NCBI GenBank assembly: GCA_018292915.2
Contig: JACVVK020000153.1
Location: 279,501 to 343,500 of the forward strand
Source of the DNA: Batillaria attramentaria
Taxonomy: Eukaryota > Mollusca > Gastropoda > Batillariidae
DNA length: 64,000 nucleotides
Reading direction: 5' to 3'
Shown: positions 21,383-33,628 of the stretch, in pieces
Layout: every line of letters begins with the position of its first letter
How positions within the stretch are numbered: the stretch's first letter is position 1
The notes under the pieces: model-generated
The model's database searches: none
Told to the model about the DNA's origin: nothing
The model's input: only the letters and a program-made list of their open reading frames with translations
Translations under genes and position numbers: made by a program

Positions 21383-22350
21383 AACCGTTTAGCTTTCCGG
21401 CAACGTGCCTTTCGATGAAAATAGCACGGCAATATGGCGAGAGCTGACCGGACTGAAGGGCGGGATACAATCGCTCCACTCAGTGAAGAGCTGGAGTACA
21501 TTTGCTCCCCCTGCATAATAACTCTGTATACATTTGCACCCCGCTCGCTGGCGAACTATACCAGCTGAGCAGAACAGCAACATAATTATGGCGCAGAAGG
21601 CTTTGTTTACCTAACGGAAGCCAGACACAGCACAGAAACCAGCATCGCGCCTCAAATGACGTAATTCGTCAATTGTTACAATGACGCACAAAATTCACGA
21701 GTAGGACATAGGACATTCCGTACCGCGCATGAGTATTCCACGTTGTTGACTGTTTTCAAGTTTTGACCCTGTATGCGAAAATCAAGCAAGATTAACGGTT
21801 CTTTGACGGCTCGTATTGCAGCAAACACGAGTATAATCACAGTGCAACACTCCCACTAAGCCAAAATCAAATCCATGCAGAAATAAATAAATCATGTTTT
21901 TTTTGTTTTTTTTGTGAGGCCACTGGTGCACAAGCCCAAACTTACTTGGTAGGAATAGAGTTAAACAAAACTGCAAAACACTACTACGACGAAATGAGAC
22001 AAAACCCATTACAGTTACATTTAATATGTCATTGTCTTTAGGTAGAATAATTGTTCTTACAGTTTGTCGAAGTAATTTGTGTCATCCAGTGATTTATCAG
22101 CACTGCGATGATCTCTGTGTGAAGGGTGCTTCTGAAAACCCAACTGGGAAAAATCGCTTTCATTCATTCAACGAACACTGAGTGTTTGTACGTCCTGTTA
22201 TAATCATGTATGATATTTCTCAATGCTCTCAGTGACTACTCATTTTGTTAGTTGTGAAAGACGTGAATCATTTATTTGTTTACCACTAGTGTATGTATGG
22301 CCGATCATTGTGGTCATGTGCTTTCACATTGTGGTGTGTGATATTCTTGT
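21381..22350 (+). other. Spacer between units C and D, no gene seen
   Basis: A/T-rich sequence without a long or conserved frame on either strand. Nothing in it could be assigned. Confidence 0.5.
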
Positions 22351-22352
22351 TT

Positions 22353-22565
22353 GGGGAGCGGGCGGTGGTCTAGTGGTTAAGGTTTCGTCACCAATGCGAG
22401 AGGCCAGGTTCGAGTCCCACTCGGGGCAAAGAATTTTTCTTTCTCGTATGTGACACCGTTCATTCGGGCCGACCGTCGGGGGTCTTCTCCAGGTACTCCG
22501 GCTTCCTCCTTGTCTGCTTTGGAAATGTTCAGCCCACAAAATTAAAAAATAAATGCAATTCTAAA
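22353..22565 (+). mobile_element. tRNA-derived SINE, family 4, with complete head
   Basis: Head GGTGGTCTAGTGGTTAAGG (A box) and AGGTTCGAGTCCCAC (B box), then 'cattcgggccgaccgtcggg' and 'ggtactccggcttcctcc', as in the truncated copies in C and D. Confidence 0.8.
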
Positions 22566-22748
22566 ATTCCGAAACTTAAACTGTCACATGACCATAATCA
22601 TGACATTATGACGCTGAGTGATATTGACGTAATATTGACCATACGGCTTGGCTAGGCCTTACATGGCCATTTACCTCTTACGTGGGTGTCTGCTCACCAT
22701 GTTGTTTTGTACACGTTGTATTGTTTCCATAAAAGAAATATTTGTCCA

Positions 22749-22751
<3 letters not shown>

Positions 22752-22822
<71 letters not shown>

Positions 22823-22823
22823 T

Positions 22824-22862
<39 letters not shown>
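22752..22862 (+). repeat. (TG)n, (AG)n and (TC)n microsatellites
   Basis: TG 22752-22800, AG 22801-22821, TC 22825-22862. A related block lies at 42278-42512. Confidence 0.95.
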
Positions 22863-22865
<3 letters not shown>

Positions 22866-23021
22866 AGTGGCGGATTTCCGCCGTTAAATCAATCTTTTAA
22901 AAACATCGCCCCCGTTCAAACTCACCCCTCCTTGTGATAGAGACAGTTCTCCAAATATGAAATATTTCAAACTACAGTTAGATATCATCACTGTTACGCC
23001 AGCTGCACGCGCCTCCATTAT

Positions 23022-23836
23022 TAGGGAGTTTCGGAAACATGGTTTTTCGGTAGCTGACGCTGAACTTTTGCTGAACCCGCGATTTGAAAACGAGGTCAGA
23101 TGACGTCAGACCCAGGCACACCGACCTTCAAAGCCATTCGGGACACTGCGCTTCGTGGGTGTTTTTGGAACTGAAATCTGAAATCTGCCCTCTCCCCCTG
23201 TTCACCTCTGCGAAGACCTTCTATCAGGACTGCCAAGTCAAAGCAGTCAAGGCTGTCATCCAGAATCAACTCCATCAGCACTTCGTCCATGATGGCTTCC
23301 ATTTTCCTGATCTAAAAAATAAGTGTGGAACGTGATGAATGATAATAATCAAGACCATCAGAATCTTCAGCATGTTGAAGGCGGATTGTCTACAGAAGAA
23401 GAAGAATGCTGGTCAAAGTCTGCATTAGGCCTAGTACGGCTTAAGATTCCAAGAGAATCGTCCCTAAACCATTACCAATTACCAGTCATGAAGACTCCTG
23501 AAACCAGCATCTCATTCCATACTGCAGCGAGGATCAACCCCGTCTTTCATGTTCGAAAACAAGGGTAGGAATCACTAATAATGAATGATACAATGATGTA
23601 GTGTTGCTAGAAATTGAACAGATGCGGTAAAAATACGTGAAAAAGCTCACCGAAGTTGCCTCACAAGCTTTCGCTGAAAACGCCGTTTCACCTCCGAAAC
23701 CACGGTCGCTTGTTCGGTGGCGTTGACCTCGGAAGTATAAAGCTAGGTCACACGCATGCGCGTTAGCGGTCGTGCTAAAAATAAAGGGGAATTTCGAGCG
23801 CCAACCACCGACGAAAGCCTTTGCCGAAACTCCCTA
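23022..23836. mobile_element. Non-autonomous TIR element, Harbinger-like, upstream of unit D
   Basis: Terminal inverted repeats TAGGGAGTTTCGG and CCGAAACTCCCTA. The homologous site upstream of F (around 42670-42680) lacks it, which shows it is an insertion. A - strand frame (23096-23302) begins MEAIMDEVLMELILDD, like the acidic N-termini of PIF/Harbinger transposases, and then stops. This suggests a deletion derivative. The 3-bp target duplication is imperfect (TTA/TAT). Confidence 0.55.
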
Positions 23837-23879
23837 TTGTCTATTCAGAGGCGTTCAGTTATAGCGTCTAGAAACTTTA

Positions 23880-23962
23880 TTTAATAATGAGATCCCGGAT
23901 GAGGCAAACTATTTGTGCTGGCCTTTTATTTTTCTCGTTGCCCCGTCTCTGATGTCACTCGC
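23880..23962 (+). mobile_element. 5'-truncated family 1 SINE
   Basis: 'gatcccggatgaggcaaact' followed by 'ttgccccgtctctgatgtcac'. The same fragment lies upstream of F at 42725-42835 in a more complete form. Confidence 0.6.
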
Positions 23963-23964
23963 GC

Positions 23965-24269
23965 GTGATTTTTATTTGGAGTCAGTCCCTCGGGGGTGTA
24001 AGCGTGTCACGCCGTTACACCGGCCTTGGCGGAGACATCACGTGACCATGCATGTTGCGTGACGGCAGGTAAACGCCCCCAGCCCTCGCTACAGACAGCG
24101 TCACCGCTCAGCTCCTCGACCCGACAGTGACACAGTGAAAACAGTAGCAGGACCTTGGCCTGATTCACTCACCAGTCGCGTTTTAGTGTAACGATCGACA
24201 GTGACAGCAACTACATTTTACCTGGTCAGTAACTAATCTGTCCGAGGTACAACAGCTGTCCTAGGAAGG
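23965..24269 (+). other. Probable 5'UTR exon and promoter of unit D
   Basis: Homologous to 42869-43176 (F) and 50222-50484 (G). Ends 'ctaggaagg|gtgagtag'. The left exon edge cannot be set. It is retained although the RING exon of D is lost. Confidence 0.45.
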
Positions 24270-24394
24270 GTGAGTAGTGACTTTCAGTACAGAATATTTC
24301 CTTCTCAGTACAAATTGCCGACCTGTTTTTGGTTTCGGTTTTGTGTCGCACTTCACGCTAGTCGCTACTTGTACACTGTCGTGCGATTCCTGAA

Positions 24395-24720
24395 CTTAGT
24401 GTGAAGTCTTAGGGAGGTTAGCTGTTTAAATGTAGAGGAATTTAGTCTACACGCCCCAATACAACACGAACTTACTCAGAGTGAATAGTGGCGTGACTAT
24501 GAGGTAATGAAGGTACAGAGTTGACAGTTCACTTCCGCATTCCTGCCAGTGAAGTCTGAGGAGGTAAGCTGTTTAAATATAGAGGATTTTAGTTTACACG
24601 CCTCAATACAACACGAACTTACCGAGAGTGCCGTAACTGTATGAAGGTACAGTTCACTTCCGCATTCCTGCCAGTCTAGGGAGGGGACATCACCGCAGTG
24701 TTCGTTAATTCGTGTCAACC
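24395..24720 (+). repeat. Duplicated intron block, unit D
   Basis: Two copies of a segment with 'aagctgtttaaatatagagg' and 'ttcacttccgcattcctgcc'. Units F and G have one copy each (43315-43520, 51500-51720). Confidence 0.65.
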
Positions 24721-25680
24721 CGTTTTAAGGCCATTGAAATCGATTTGGGTACACAGCGTGTGTGGGCGAAGGACACAAATTTACAGGGTCTCAAAATACC
24801 TATATATTCCCTATATATTCAGGGATCATAGTCACCCTTAAAAATGCTTCAACCGAGAAACAATTACTACCATGAACAGACCATTCAAAGACACGCACCT
24901 GACAGGGGTTTTAAAAAATTTGAATGTGTCCTTTTGTAGCGGCTAACACATCGCTATGTTTGTGTTCAGCACAGCAGCCATTCTTAGTGCAGGCGCACTT
25001 TTAAATTGGGTCAAGCTAGCCACAGTGAAGGGTCAGTTTTCACGTGCGCTGGCCACGTGATCGCGTGATGAGCGCGTGATCTCTTGTGTAAACGCTAAAG
25101 ACAGAACCTTATACATGTAATAGCGAGTTTCCCGCGTTTTCCTCAGTCGCTCTTTCAGAGTCCCAGAGACTGTGTGTCGTCCCTCCAACCCTCGAATCTT
25201 CCTCTAACCCTCCTCCTCATTTTTCATGCTTAGGCTTAGCCTCTCAGTCTATGGAGTTATTTTGTGACCAGTGTTGGACCTGTCACTGGATACCTCTCTT
25301 ATTTGGAACTATGTGCATTGAGAAGAAACTGAGATTCTGTATTGGATTATTTGTGAACTGTGTTTGGAACCACGGAATTCGGACTTGGAATTAGTCTTCA
25401 GATAAACGATGACTGTGTCTCATTTTGTTCCCTGTTAACCTGAGAGCAGTGTATGTAAAGTAGGAAGATACTTGTACTAGTTTGATGTATTTTAAGAAAT
25501 CTGATAGTTAACCGGCAGTACTAGTCGGAAATCAACGGTTATGTAAATTCGTAGTCTTGTATTAGACAGAGAGCTAGAAGGTTTCTAATGTTTGGAGAGA
25601 CGCTAGTGGCAGGCTTCTTTGTTTTATGCCCAGTCAGAGAGTGAGGTTTCCCAGCTTCTTGTGTAACATGCAGCAGGGGC
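24721..25680 (+). other. Unassigned sequence before the truncated exon of unit D
   Basis: No conserved frame. It begins to differ from F and G here, so it is probably an insertion of repeat origin. The stretch from 'tgtagcggctaacacatc' could be part of an LTR, but no second copy was found in the window. Confidence 0.35.
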
Positions 25681-25763
25681 GCCGGAACCGGGGGGGGGGG
25701 GGGGGGCAGCTGCCCCCCTGTACCCAAGCAGGGGGGGGGGGGGGCAAGAGTATCTTTTTGCCC

Positions 25764-26152
25764 CCCCCCCCCCCCCCCCTGGAAAATCAGGTGACTATGC
25801 CATGGTCTTGCCCCCCCCCCCCCCCCCGCTCCCTTTCCCTCCTCCTACCCCTCTTCCTGCTCTCTCCCTCATCCCACCCAACAGAGAAATCAGTTTAACC
25901 GTTGCATGAAATATCAAAACGACTTGGCAGAAAGTCGTCTGATAATCACTCCCCCCCCCCCCCCTGGAAAATCAGGTGACTATGGCAAGAGGGGGGGCAA
26001 AGCCATGGTCTTGCCCCCCCCCCCCCCCGCTCCCTTTCCCTCCTCCTACCCCTCTTCCTGCTCTCTCCCTCATCCCACCCAACAGAGAAATCAGTTTAAC
26101 CGTTGCATGAAATATCAAAACGACTTGGCAGAAAGTCGTCTGATAATCACTT
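25764..26152 (+). repeat. ~190-bp tandem duplication with long poly-C and poly-G runs
   Basis: Both copies contain 'ggaaaatcaggtgactatg', 'catggtcttg', a poly-C run and 'cgacttggcagaaagtcgtc'. The next 140 bases resemble 41685-41825. Confidence 0.8.
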
Positions 26153-26316
26153 CACTGGCAGCTTGCCTCTTTTTGTGACCGCCTGGCATGCACCTTGACC
26201 CACATAACACAAAAATCACGAAAATGACGCCTTTTCATGACAGCAAAAGTCACTACAGACTAGCACTCTTGCCAAACAGGGTACCTCAAACAAAACACCA
26301 AACATGACCTCACGGT

Positions 26317-26566
26317 CATGTGTCAGCGACATGACCTCCACGCTCAACACTCGCGTAAAAGGCATTGACCTCAGACCTTGCCTGTTAAATTATTGAAGGT
26401 CGTTGCTAGGAAAACTGTTGTAATTGACGAGAAGGCGCTGGCCCGTATTGAACATGAACTGTCCCAACTAGGCCAGCTGAGTGTGACGCCCGCTGTGAAA
26501 GTTGCTTCAACGCCATCCGCCCCAGGAGTGACAGGAGACATGGCCGCTTCACAAGCTGTGGGTCAG
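26317..26566 (+). pseudogene. Unit D exon 1 remnant
   Basis: Matches the C-terminal part of exon 1 from 'tgtcagcgacatgacctcc' on. Its left edge abuts unrelated sequence shared with 41685-41825. Confidence 0.8.
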
Positions 26567-26754
26567 GTAACACAATCGTCTAATAATAGTGATGATTTTA
26601 CTGATGTAGGAGGCGCAACTCACAAACGCCATTTAGTTCTAGGTGTTAGTTTTAGGACAAGTCACGTGTCTTCAGTGAACACACACAGATCAATGTTCCG
26701 CCTTTTGTTGATTCACAAAAATTAATCGTTGTGAGCTGTGTTGGTAGTGTCTAA

Positions 26755-27108
26755 TACTGTACCGCCTGGACACATGGTGATGTATACAGTTACAGTGTAT
26801 AACAGTAATGTGTAATATTGTACCGCTTGGACACATTGTGATGTGTATAGTTACAGTGTATAACAGTAGTGTCTAATATTGTACCGCTTGGACACATGGT
26901 GATGTGTATAGTTACAGTGTATAACAGTAGTGTCTAATATTGTACCGCTTGGACACATGGTGATGTGTACAGTTACAGTGTATAACAGTAGTGTCTAATA
27001 TTGTACCGCTTGGACACATGGTGATGTGTATAGTTACAGTGTATAACAGTAGTGTCTAATATTGTACCGCTTGGACACATGATGATGTGTACAGTTACAG
27101 TGTATACT
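26755..27108 (+). repeat. 61-bp minisatellite, about 6 copies, intron 1 of unit D
   Basis: Same unit as in B. Confidence 0.92.
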
Positions 27109-27676
27109 GACAGGCTTGCACTGAGCCATCAGAATTTCAGCTCAAGATGAGATCAAAACCTCTGCCTGAAGTAATCTTGGAACTTACGCGCTTACCTGCA
27201 GCCGCTAATGTTACCATTGTCATACTCACAGATCGTACTGAGTTGTTTTCTCGGTATCTATCATCACACCACCTGGACAGTGACAGCGTCTGTCATGCTG
27301 GCACTGAGCCAACAAAAGCGCACTTGTTGACGCAGCGCCCACACTGAGCGCTCCAGTAGCGTAACAACAGTTGTACAGTTTGAATAATCGACCTCTCGCG
27401 CAAAGTGTAAACAACGTGTATCGCATTAAGAGCTGTACTACTCGTCAGGATTGAGTATTTCGAGCGTACAGACTCACTCACGAGCGACTCTGAAACTGTT
27501 CCGAAACTGACAGAAGTTGGATTAGCAAAGATGGATTCAGCCCGTTTAATCAGCATTATAGGTTGTTGTGTTTACCTTCTTATGGAACATACTGCTTCTA
27601 TATTTATTTGTTAACGGCATGTAACCATTGGATAATGATTTTATTTTTAATATTACCAGAATGTTGTGATGTGCAG

Positions 27677-27817
27677 ACGACAAGCTGGCGATTCCACACG
27701 AACCGCGGGAATAACATCGTACTGAGTAACAACCGGCAGACGGCGGAGAGAGTCAGGGAGAATAAAGATGCAATCGTGATTTCTAGTGAGGCCATGACGA
27801 CAAACACACTGTATGAG
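27677..27817 (+). CDS. Unit D NHR exon 2
   Basis: 47 codons, donor GAG|gtcaga. The variable patch reads ENK. Confidence 0.75.
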
Positions 27818-28293
27818 GTCAGATTATTATCCTGATATCATTGCTGTGTGGACAGTGCTGTATGTCGTGCGACTGTTCCATCAGTAGACGTGATTCAATC
27901 ATAACTAAAAGAAAAAACTTTGATCAAGTAGCAGTGTTGATGTTTTTCTGACCAAAAATTAAAGTTGTACTTAACAGCTATACTGTTGTTTTTATTGTCT
28001 CCAGTCTGTTTGTATATTTCTGTTATTGTTGATACGTGTACTATAGACTGTGAAGCCAGGGATAGGCATAGATAAGTGACATGTTGCCAGATTCTGATTG
28101 ACAAGTGAGTGCAGCCAATCACAGTACACCAATACTCCGACAGACAAATCACACGTGTAGGATTGTCTGTCGGAGTATTCGAGGGTTCCCTGCCACAACG
28201 TCCTATCTCTCTTCTTTCTGTCTGTATCATTGGCAGGGAAACCTCGATGTGCTTGACAAAGCTGCCGTGTAATGACAAAACATTGTAAATCCA

Positions 28294-28378
28294 TGACGTC
28301 ATGTTTTGGGAAAAAGACCATTGATTATGTCAATGTCTTTCATCTTGAAATCACCACTTTTCTCATCAGATGACGTCA
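28294..28378 (+). promoter_or_regulatory. Pair of TGACGTCA palindromes, intron 2 of unit D
   Basis: Octamers at 28294-28301 and 28371-28378. Confidence 0.45.
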
Positions 28379-28504
28379 TGGACGTACCGTGTTGTGTGAT
28401 TGCACGGCAGAAAGAAATCAGATGGATTGCCATGGAGAATCAGAGGGCGTGGCTACGGGCTTGCAGGCTACATGTTCATTATATCAGAGACAATTAGCTT
28501 TAAT

Positions 28505-28745
28505 TTATAATAATAATAATAATGAGTGTTGTATAGGCGCTTTACCCAGTTTAGTGAATCGGCGCAAACCGCCGCGAACTGAACCCAACACGCACGCTCA
28601 CGTGAATCACACGCATTCGCTCACGCACTGGACATAAACACATTACAATCACGTGGTGCGAAGGGCCAGCTTAGCTATTTAAATTTCGGAATTTAGAATT
28701 GCATTTATTTTTCAATTTGGTGGGTTGAACATTTCCAGACCAGAG
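28505..28745 (-). mobile_element. 5'-truncated SINE, family 4, in intron 2 of unit D
   Basis: Same family as 18983-19312, but in a different intron and with an ATTTA flank on each side, so it is an independent insertion. Confidence 0.72.
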
Positions 28746-28797
28746 ATTTAGGATTCTGTTGGCGCATATTCAAGTGATGTGTGTTTTATCTCTGTAG

Positions 28798-28950
28798 GTA
28801 AAAGTGGATAAGGACGTAGGACGCTGGAGTTTCCTGGTTTGTGGTGTGACTGACAGAAACACAGCAGCCCTCACCCTGCCCTCGGATACTAGACGATGGA
28901 GAGAGGCCGTTACGATTGAAAGGGGCTATGTTGAGAATTACGGTGTGATG
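28798..28950 (+). CDS. Unit D NHR exon 3
   Basis: 51 codons, acceptor ctgtag|GTA, donor ATG|gtaagg. Strongly diverged: VKVDKDVGRWSFLVCG, then PSDTRRW and TIERGYVENYG. Confidence 0.75.
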
Positions 28951-29445
28951 GTAAGGGGCGTGTGGTAACAGTATAATCACTATAATGCCGTCTTTACTGG
29001 TAACTGGGGAATCACACGTTCTGTATGACTGACAGGTGAAGTAAGGGGCATGTGGAATTAGTATCATTACTATAATACTGTCTTTACTGGTAACTCGGGA
29101 ATCACATGTTGACTAAGCTAGTTCTGCTGATAGTTCAGTGTGACTGACAGGTGAAGGCCTGGATTAATTGATTTGTACCGGTCTACGTGACATTGCAACG
29201 TTTGATTAGAAAATAAAATCGAGCGGTCTGTATTCAGCTTTTTCCTTTGGGTTGTTGAATGTCTAACATGTGAAGCCGGAATGGCGTTGCGCTTCTTACA
29301 AGTATTTGTTATAAATTATATCAACACAATCAAAGGTTCCCCGATTATCAGATCATCACAGTATTTTACGTTTATGTTGTTCTGATGTTGGTTGATTTTA
29401 TCGTCTAGCATGCACTGATACACAATTCATTATATTTTGACACAG

Positions 29446-29625
29446 ACGGACAGTACCGTAGGAGACAGACTGACCAGTCTGCCTAAGGGAAGCCGTGTCG
29501 GGGTGCTAGTGGACACCGCCAACAGTCTCCACCTGTATGTGGACGGACAGCACCAGGGAGTGGCCGCCAGTAACATACGTCACCCGTGTCACGCTTTGTT
29601 CACTGTCTATTGCAATATCATAGAG
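29446..29625 (+). CDS. Unit D NHR exon 4
   Basis: 60 codons, donor GAG|gtagac. DRLTSLPKG and LFTVYCNIIE at the variable sites. Confidence 0.8.
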
Positions 29626-29670
29626 GTAGACACCAATCTTCTTACTGATTTCTGAGTCACATACACAAAG

Positions 29671-29788
<118 letters not shown>

Positions 29789-29831
29789 TTCCTTACAAAC
29801 ATGATATTATATATACGTGTACCTTTATTCT

Positions 29832-29998
29832 AGCGGGGAGCCGGGATAGCCGAGCGCTGGACTCTCAATGCTCAGATAAGTCGTGAGTTCGAATCCCGGC
29901 TGGGGCCGAATATTTATACTGGCCTTTTCCTCGTTGGCCCGTCTGTGATATCTCCCTTCCGTGGTGGAAAAGGACGTTAAAGTCCCTAACACCCACCC
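29832..29998 (+). mobile_element. tRNA-derived SINE, family 1, in intron 4 of unit D
   Basis: Orthologous copy, with a small deletion inside the A box (tagccgagcg). Confidence 0.83.
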
Positions 29999-30150
29999 AC
30001 CTCTCTCTGTCTGCCGAAAGAGGCGTTTTCCATCAGTCAGAGCCCTTTTCACTTGTTCAGGTGTTGTGTTGGTGTGGGCAAATTTGTTTCCGGACAAACA
30101 ACAGACACGTGTATGTATTTGTTTTTCTTTTCCGTTTTGTGTCTGTCCAG

Positions 30151-30186
30151 ATCTCCACCCTTCCTCTTATAACCACGACTACCTAA
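30151..30186 (+). CDS. Unit D NHR exon 5
   Basis: Eleven codons and TAA, ISTLPLITTTT. Confidence 0.58.
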   Translation: MSTLPLITTTT

Positions 30187-30323
30187 TGGCTGAAGAAGAG
30201 CACCCGGAGCCACTATGGCTCAGATGGTCCTTCCAGTTGTCAAGTCGCAACGAGATGATTATTCGAGTGACGGGGAGACAACTCGTCCGTAATGCTAAGC
30301 CAGATTCTTAACTGACCACAAGA

Positions 30324-30369
30324 GCTAGCAGCCGACAGAGGAACGAGGGGGTATGTGGTCGCTGCTAGC
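30324..30369 (+). promoter_or_regulatory. Conserved 3'UTR stem-loop, unit D
   Basis: Same arms as in the other units. Confidence 0.5.
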
Positions 30370-30841
30370 ATTGCCAGAAAGAGGAATATTGGAATCTGTT
30401 TAATTTTATCTCACACATGGGTGAGTGGAGGGGGGGGGGGGGTAGTGGCTGCTAGCATTGCAAACAAGTGGAATATTAGAATTTCTTTCATGTATCCTAC
30501 ACAGGAATCTTTGGCTGCTGGATTTGTGTGATTTTTTTTATTTTTTTATTTTTATTTTATTTTTATTTATTTATTTATTTATTTATTTTTTTTATTTTTT
30601 TTGGGGGGGGGATTTTAAATCATTTCTAGCGTGCCATGCTCTGCGTTATGTTTAATAGGAATATATAGCATTTTGTTTGAAATCCGTCTCTGTACTGTGT
30701 AGCCAAAAATAGTTGACATCCTGGATAATGCGTTGTTGGAGACTGCAGTACGAAATTCACCCCCAGAACAGTTGCCTTTTCATCATTATGCGTGCGTGGA
30801 GTGTCGAAATCAGCACACATTCTGCACTTTGATAAAATCAT

Positions 30842-31680
30842 TATTGTATCGTATCGTATCGTATCGTATCGTATCGTATCGTATTGTATATAGTCCAGGA
30901 CTTAAAATGGTCCAAAGTGTGTAGCATTTAGTGACGAAGTGACAAAGCCACCAGCGTACGTCTACAAAGCAGGCACGTTATGCTAGGGGGGTCCGGGGGT
31001 ATGCTTTCAATACTAAAATCTCTGCAGTTTGGTGCATTTTCGCATGATTTTAAGTGCTTCAGAGAAAGAAACACATTTTGTTGAGGACAATGTTTAAAAT
31101 TAGACTAAAATCTGTGCAACTGGTGCATTGTGGGCGTGATGTTTAAGTGCTTCAGAGGAGGAAACACACCTTGTTAGGAGGGGAAAATGTTTAGCCAAGG
31201 GTGGAATTCCGCCAAAAGGTGGAAGATTTTAAGTCCTGAAATCGTCCCATTATTGTAGTGTATTGTATATTTCTACAGTCCCATTATTGTATTGTACTGT
31301 ATATTTCTATAGTCCCATTATTGTATTGTAGTGTATATTTCTATAGTCCCATTATTGTATTGTTTTTAATATTTCTATAGTCCCAGTATTGTAGTGTATT
31401 ATTTATTTCTATAGTCCCATTATTGTAGTGTATTGTATATTTCTATAGTCCCAGTTTTGTAGTGCATTGTATACGTCTATAGTCCCATTACTGTATTGTA
31501 TTGTATTGTATTGTATTGTATTGTATTGTATATTTCTGTAGTCCCATCATCGTGGTAAGGGAAATTCGAGCTGCATCCCCCGGTATATTGTATATTTCTG
31601 TAGTCCCATTATTGTATTGTATATTTCTATAGTCCCATTATTGTATTGTGGTGTATATTTCTATAGTCCCATTATCGTGG
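30842..31680 (+). repeat. (TATCG)n/(TATTG)n and ~35-bp tandem repeats of a SINE 3' end
   Basis: TATCG run 30846-30884. From about 31245 to 31680 there are many copies of 'tttctatagtcccattattg' plus TATTG units. This sequence is the 3' end of the family 2 SINE, amplified in tandem. Confidence 0.75.
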
Positions 31681-32125
31681 TAAGCGAAACTCGAGCTGCA
31701 TCCCGCGGGAGATAGCGCGTCGCCGTAATACGTTGCCACCCAGTTTTTTTCCTTTCTTTCTTTTCCCAGCATGCATAGCGTGTGACTGTTTTTCCACTCC
31801 TTCTCCAGTATGAAATGGGATCTTTAACCTGCACACTTGATCTTGTGCGTGCGTGTGAACACGAAAGCGAGACAGGCACCGTGAAAGAGTCTGCGCGTGG
31901 GTGAGTGGGTGTTTGGGGGTTTAACGTCCTTTTCCACCACATACGGGTGATATCCAAGACGGGGCAACGATGAAAAGGCCAACACAAATAGTCTGCACGT
32001 GAATTTTACTCCAGGTGGTAGGAAAAAAATCCTACCAAATTCCTGTCCGCCGGAGATTCGAACCATGGAGCTCAGAGTCCGAAGTCGGATGCTTTAACCA
32101 CTAGACCAAATGCCCTGTCTCATTT
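31680..32125 (-). mobile_element. tRNA-derived SINE, family 2, with nested family 1 fragment
   Basis: The head on the - strand (GGTCTAGTGGTTAAAGCATC) and body are present. A - strand 3' fragment of family 1 at 31905-31990 ('ggtttaacgtccttttccac') interrupts it between two partial copies of 'gtctgc(a/g)cgtg'. Confidence 0.75.
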
Positions 32126-32211
32126 TCCGTAATTAATCAAATCGGCGCATCGCTAATGTGTGTCACATTATCATGATCATTATTACGCCGAGTGATGTTG
32201 ATGTAATACAG

Positions 32212-32590
32212 AATACTTTATTATTCTCGAAAGGGAAATTGATCCTCTGTCCCACATAAGGAACAAACATATTCATACAAAAGTCAACAAGGAAAACATA
32301 TTTGTTGAAATGAGTAAAACATTAATTTTTCTTTATTATTATTCGTCTTTTTGTTATATCGAAACATACATACAGGACAACATTACATACATGAGGTACA
32401 GTCATAAATATAAATATTGTCCATTCAACAGTTCTCGAAACCCTCGCACCCACGTACATTATTTTACACAAGACACAAGCTACTACACACACAAAACCAT
32501 GTTGTCCGTTTTGTTACAGTGCAGCTCCTTTTTCTGTTTTTACCCATCTCTTCCTTGAAGATTATAGAATCATTGTATTATTACGCTTAT
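32212..32590 (-). mobile_element. 3' end of a non-LTR retrotransposon, upstream of unit E
   Basis: Counterpart of 13525-13890. A further LINE-like tail, 'ttcccctaaggggataataaag', was inserted at 32587-32650 on the + strand. Confidence 0.58.
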
Positions 32591-33628
32591 GTTTTTATGA
32601 CCACCACATCCTAATTTCCCCTAAGGGGATAATAAAGATTTATTGAATTGAAAATTGCCATCCATAAATAAAAATAGAACTCAGTTTCGCTGATAGTTCT
32701 GTGTGACTGACAAGTGTTTTTGAGTTGCTTGTTATTGTTGTTGTTGCTGCTGTCGTTGTTGTTTTGTTTTGTTCTGTTTTGTTTTGTTTTAATTTGTAAC
32801 ATTGGCGTAATAAAAAAAAATCTTTTCATCCTTCATCAGGTTATTTCAAATTTCATATCGTTCACCTGTGTTCCTTGTTTCCAGTCACTGTCAGAGCGTA
32901 TTCCATGATCTTTGTTCAGAGTGTACGTGAAAGACCGCTACCCTCTCCGCTCTACCGTCCCATGCATGAGACGACACATATATTACACATAATACCCGCA
33001 GTGCCAAAAAAAAAAAATGACACCAACACAGTGACAACTGCTGTCAGGTATTTTGTACAAGTTTGTATTAAAAGCAATGGAACTTTTGCACTTCGACCAG
33101 AAACAAAATCTCCGCAATAAACGAGTTAAAGCTTTACAGGAATCACTCAAGCGAAAGACGTTAACTGTCGTCTGGCATATCACCAGTAGTATGTACAAAC
33201 CTTCTCAGAGGGAAAAGTGGTTAATCCTGTACTGACTTGCCATGGAGGGGGGGGGGGGGGGGGGGAGGGAGTGGGTCGGGGGGGGGGGGAGGAGGCGGGC
33301 ACAAATGGAGAAAAGACATCATAACAAGCTAAAACTTCATCAATCAATCAAGCATAACACCATAGCAAATTCCAACACCAAGAAAATCCTGGATCGCAAT
33401 TTCAGTTATTGTCAATTAGCCGTATGTGTGCTGACATAATACGCTCCGTAAACAACCCATAATATCCTATTGTCACCACACGAACTGCATGTCGTCAAGG
33501 CGTCCAGTATAGCGCCCTTCCAAAGCATTCACGCGCGTGTAGTCTCGACAGCGCAGATGTTAGTTTAACTGACGGTAAACGGTATTATTTATCGTTTGCC
33601 ACTAACCCATCTACGCCATCGAGGTTAC

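Noticed and set aside
24940..25440. Solo LTR
   Set aside because: No second copy, no clear TG...CA ends with a target duplication, and no adjoining gag-pol sequence could be found.
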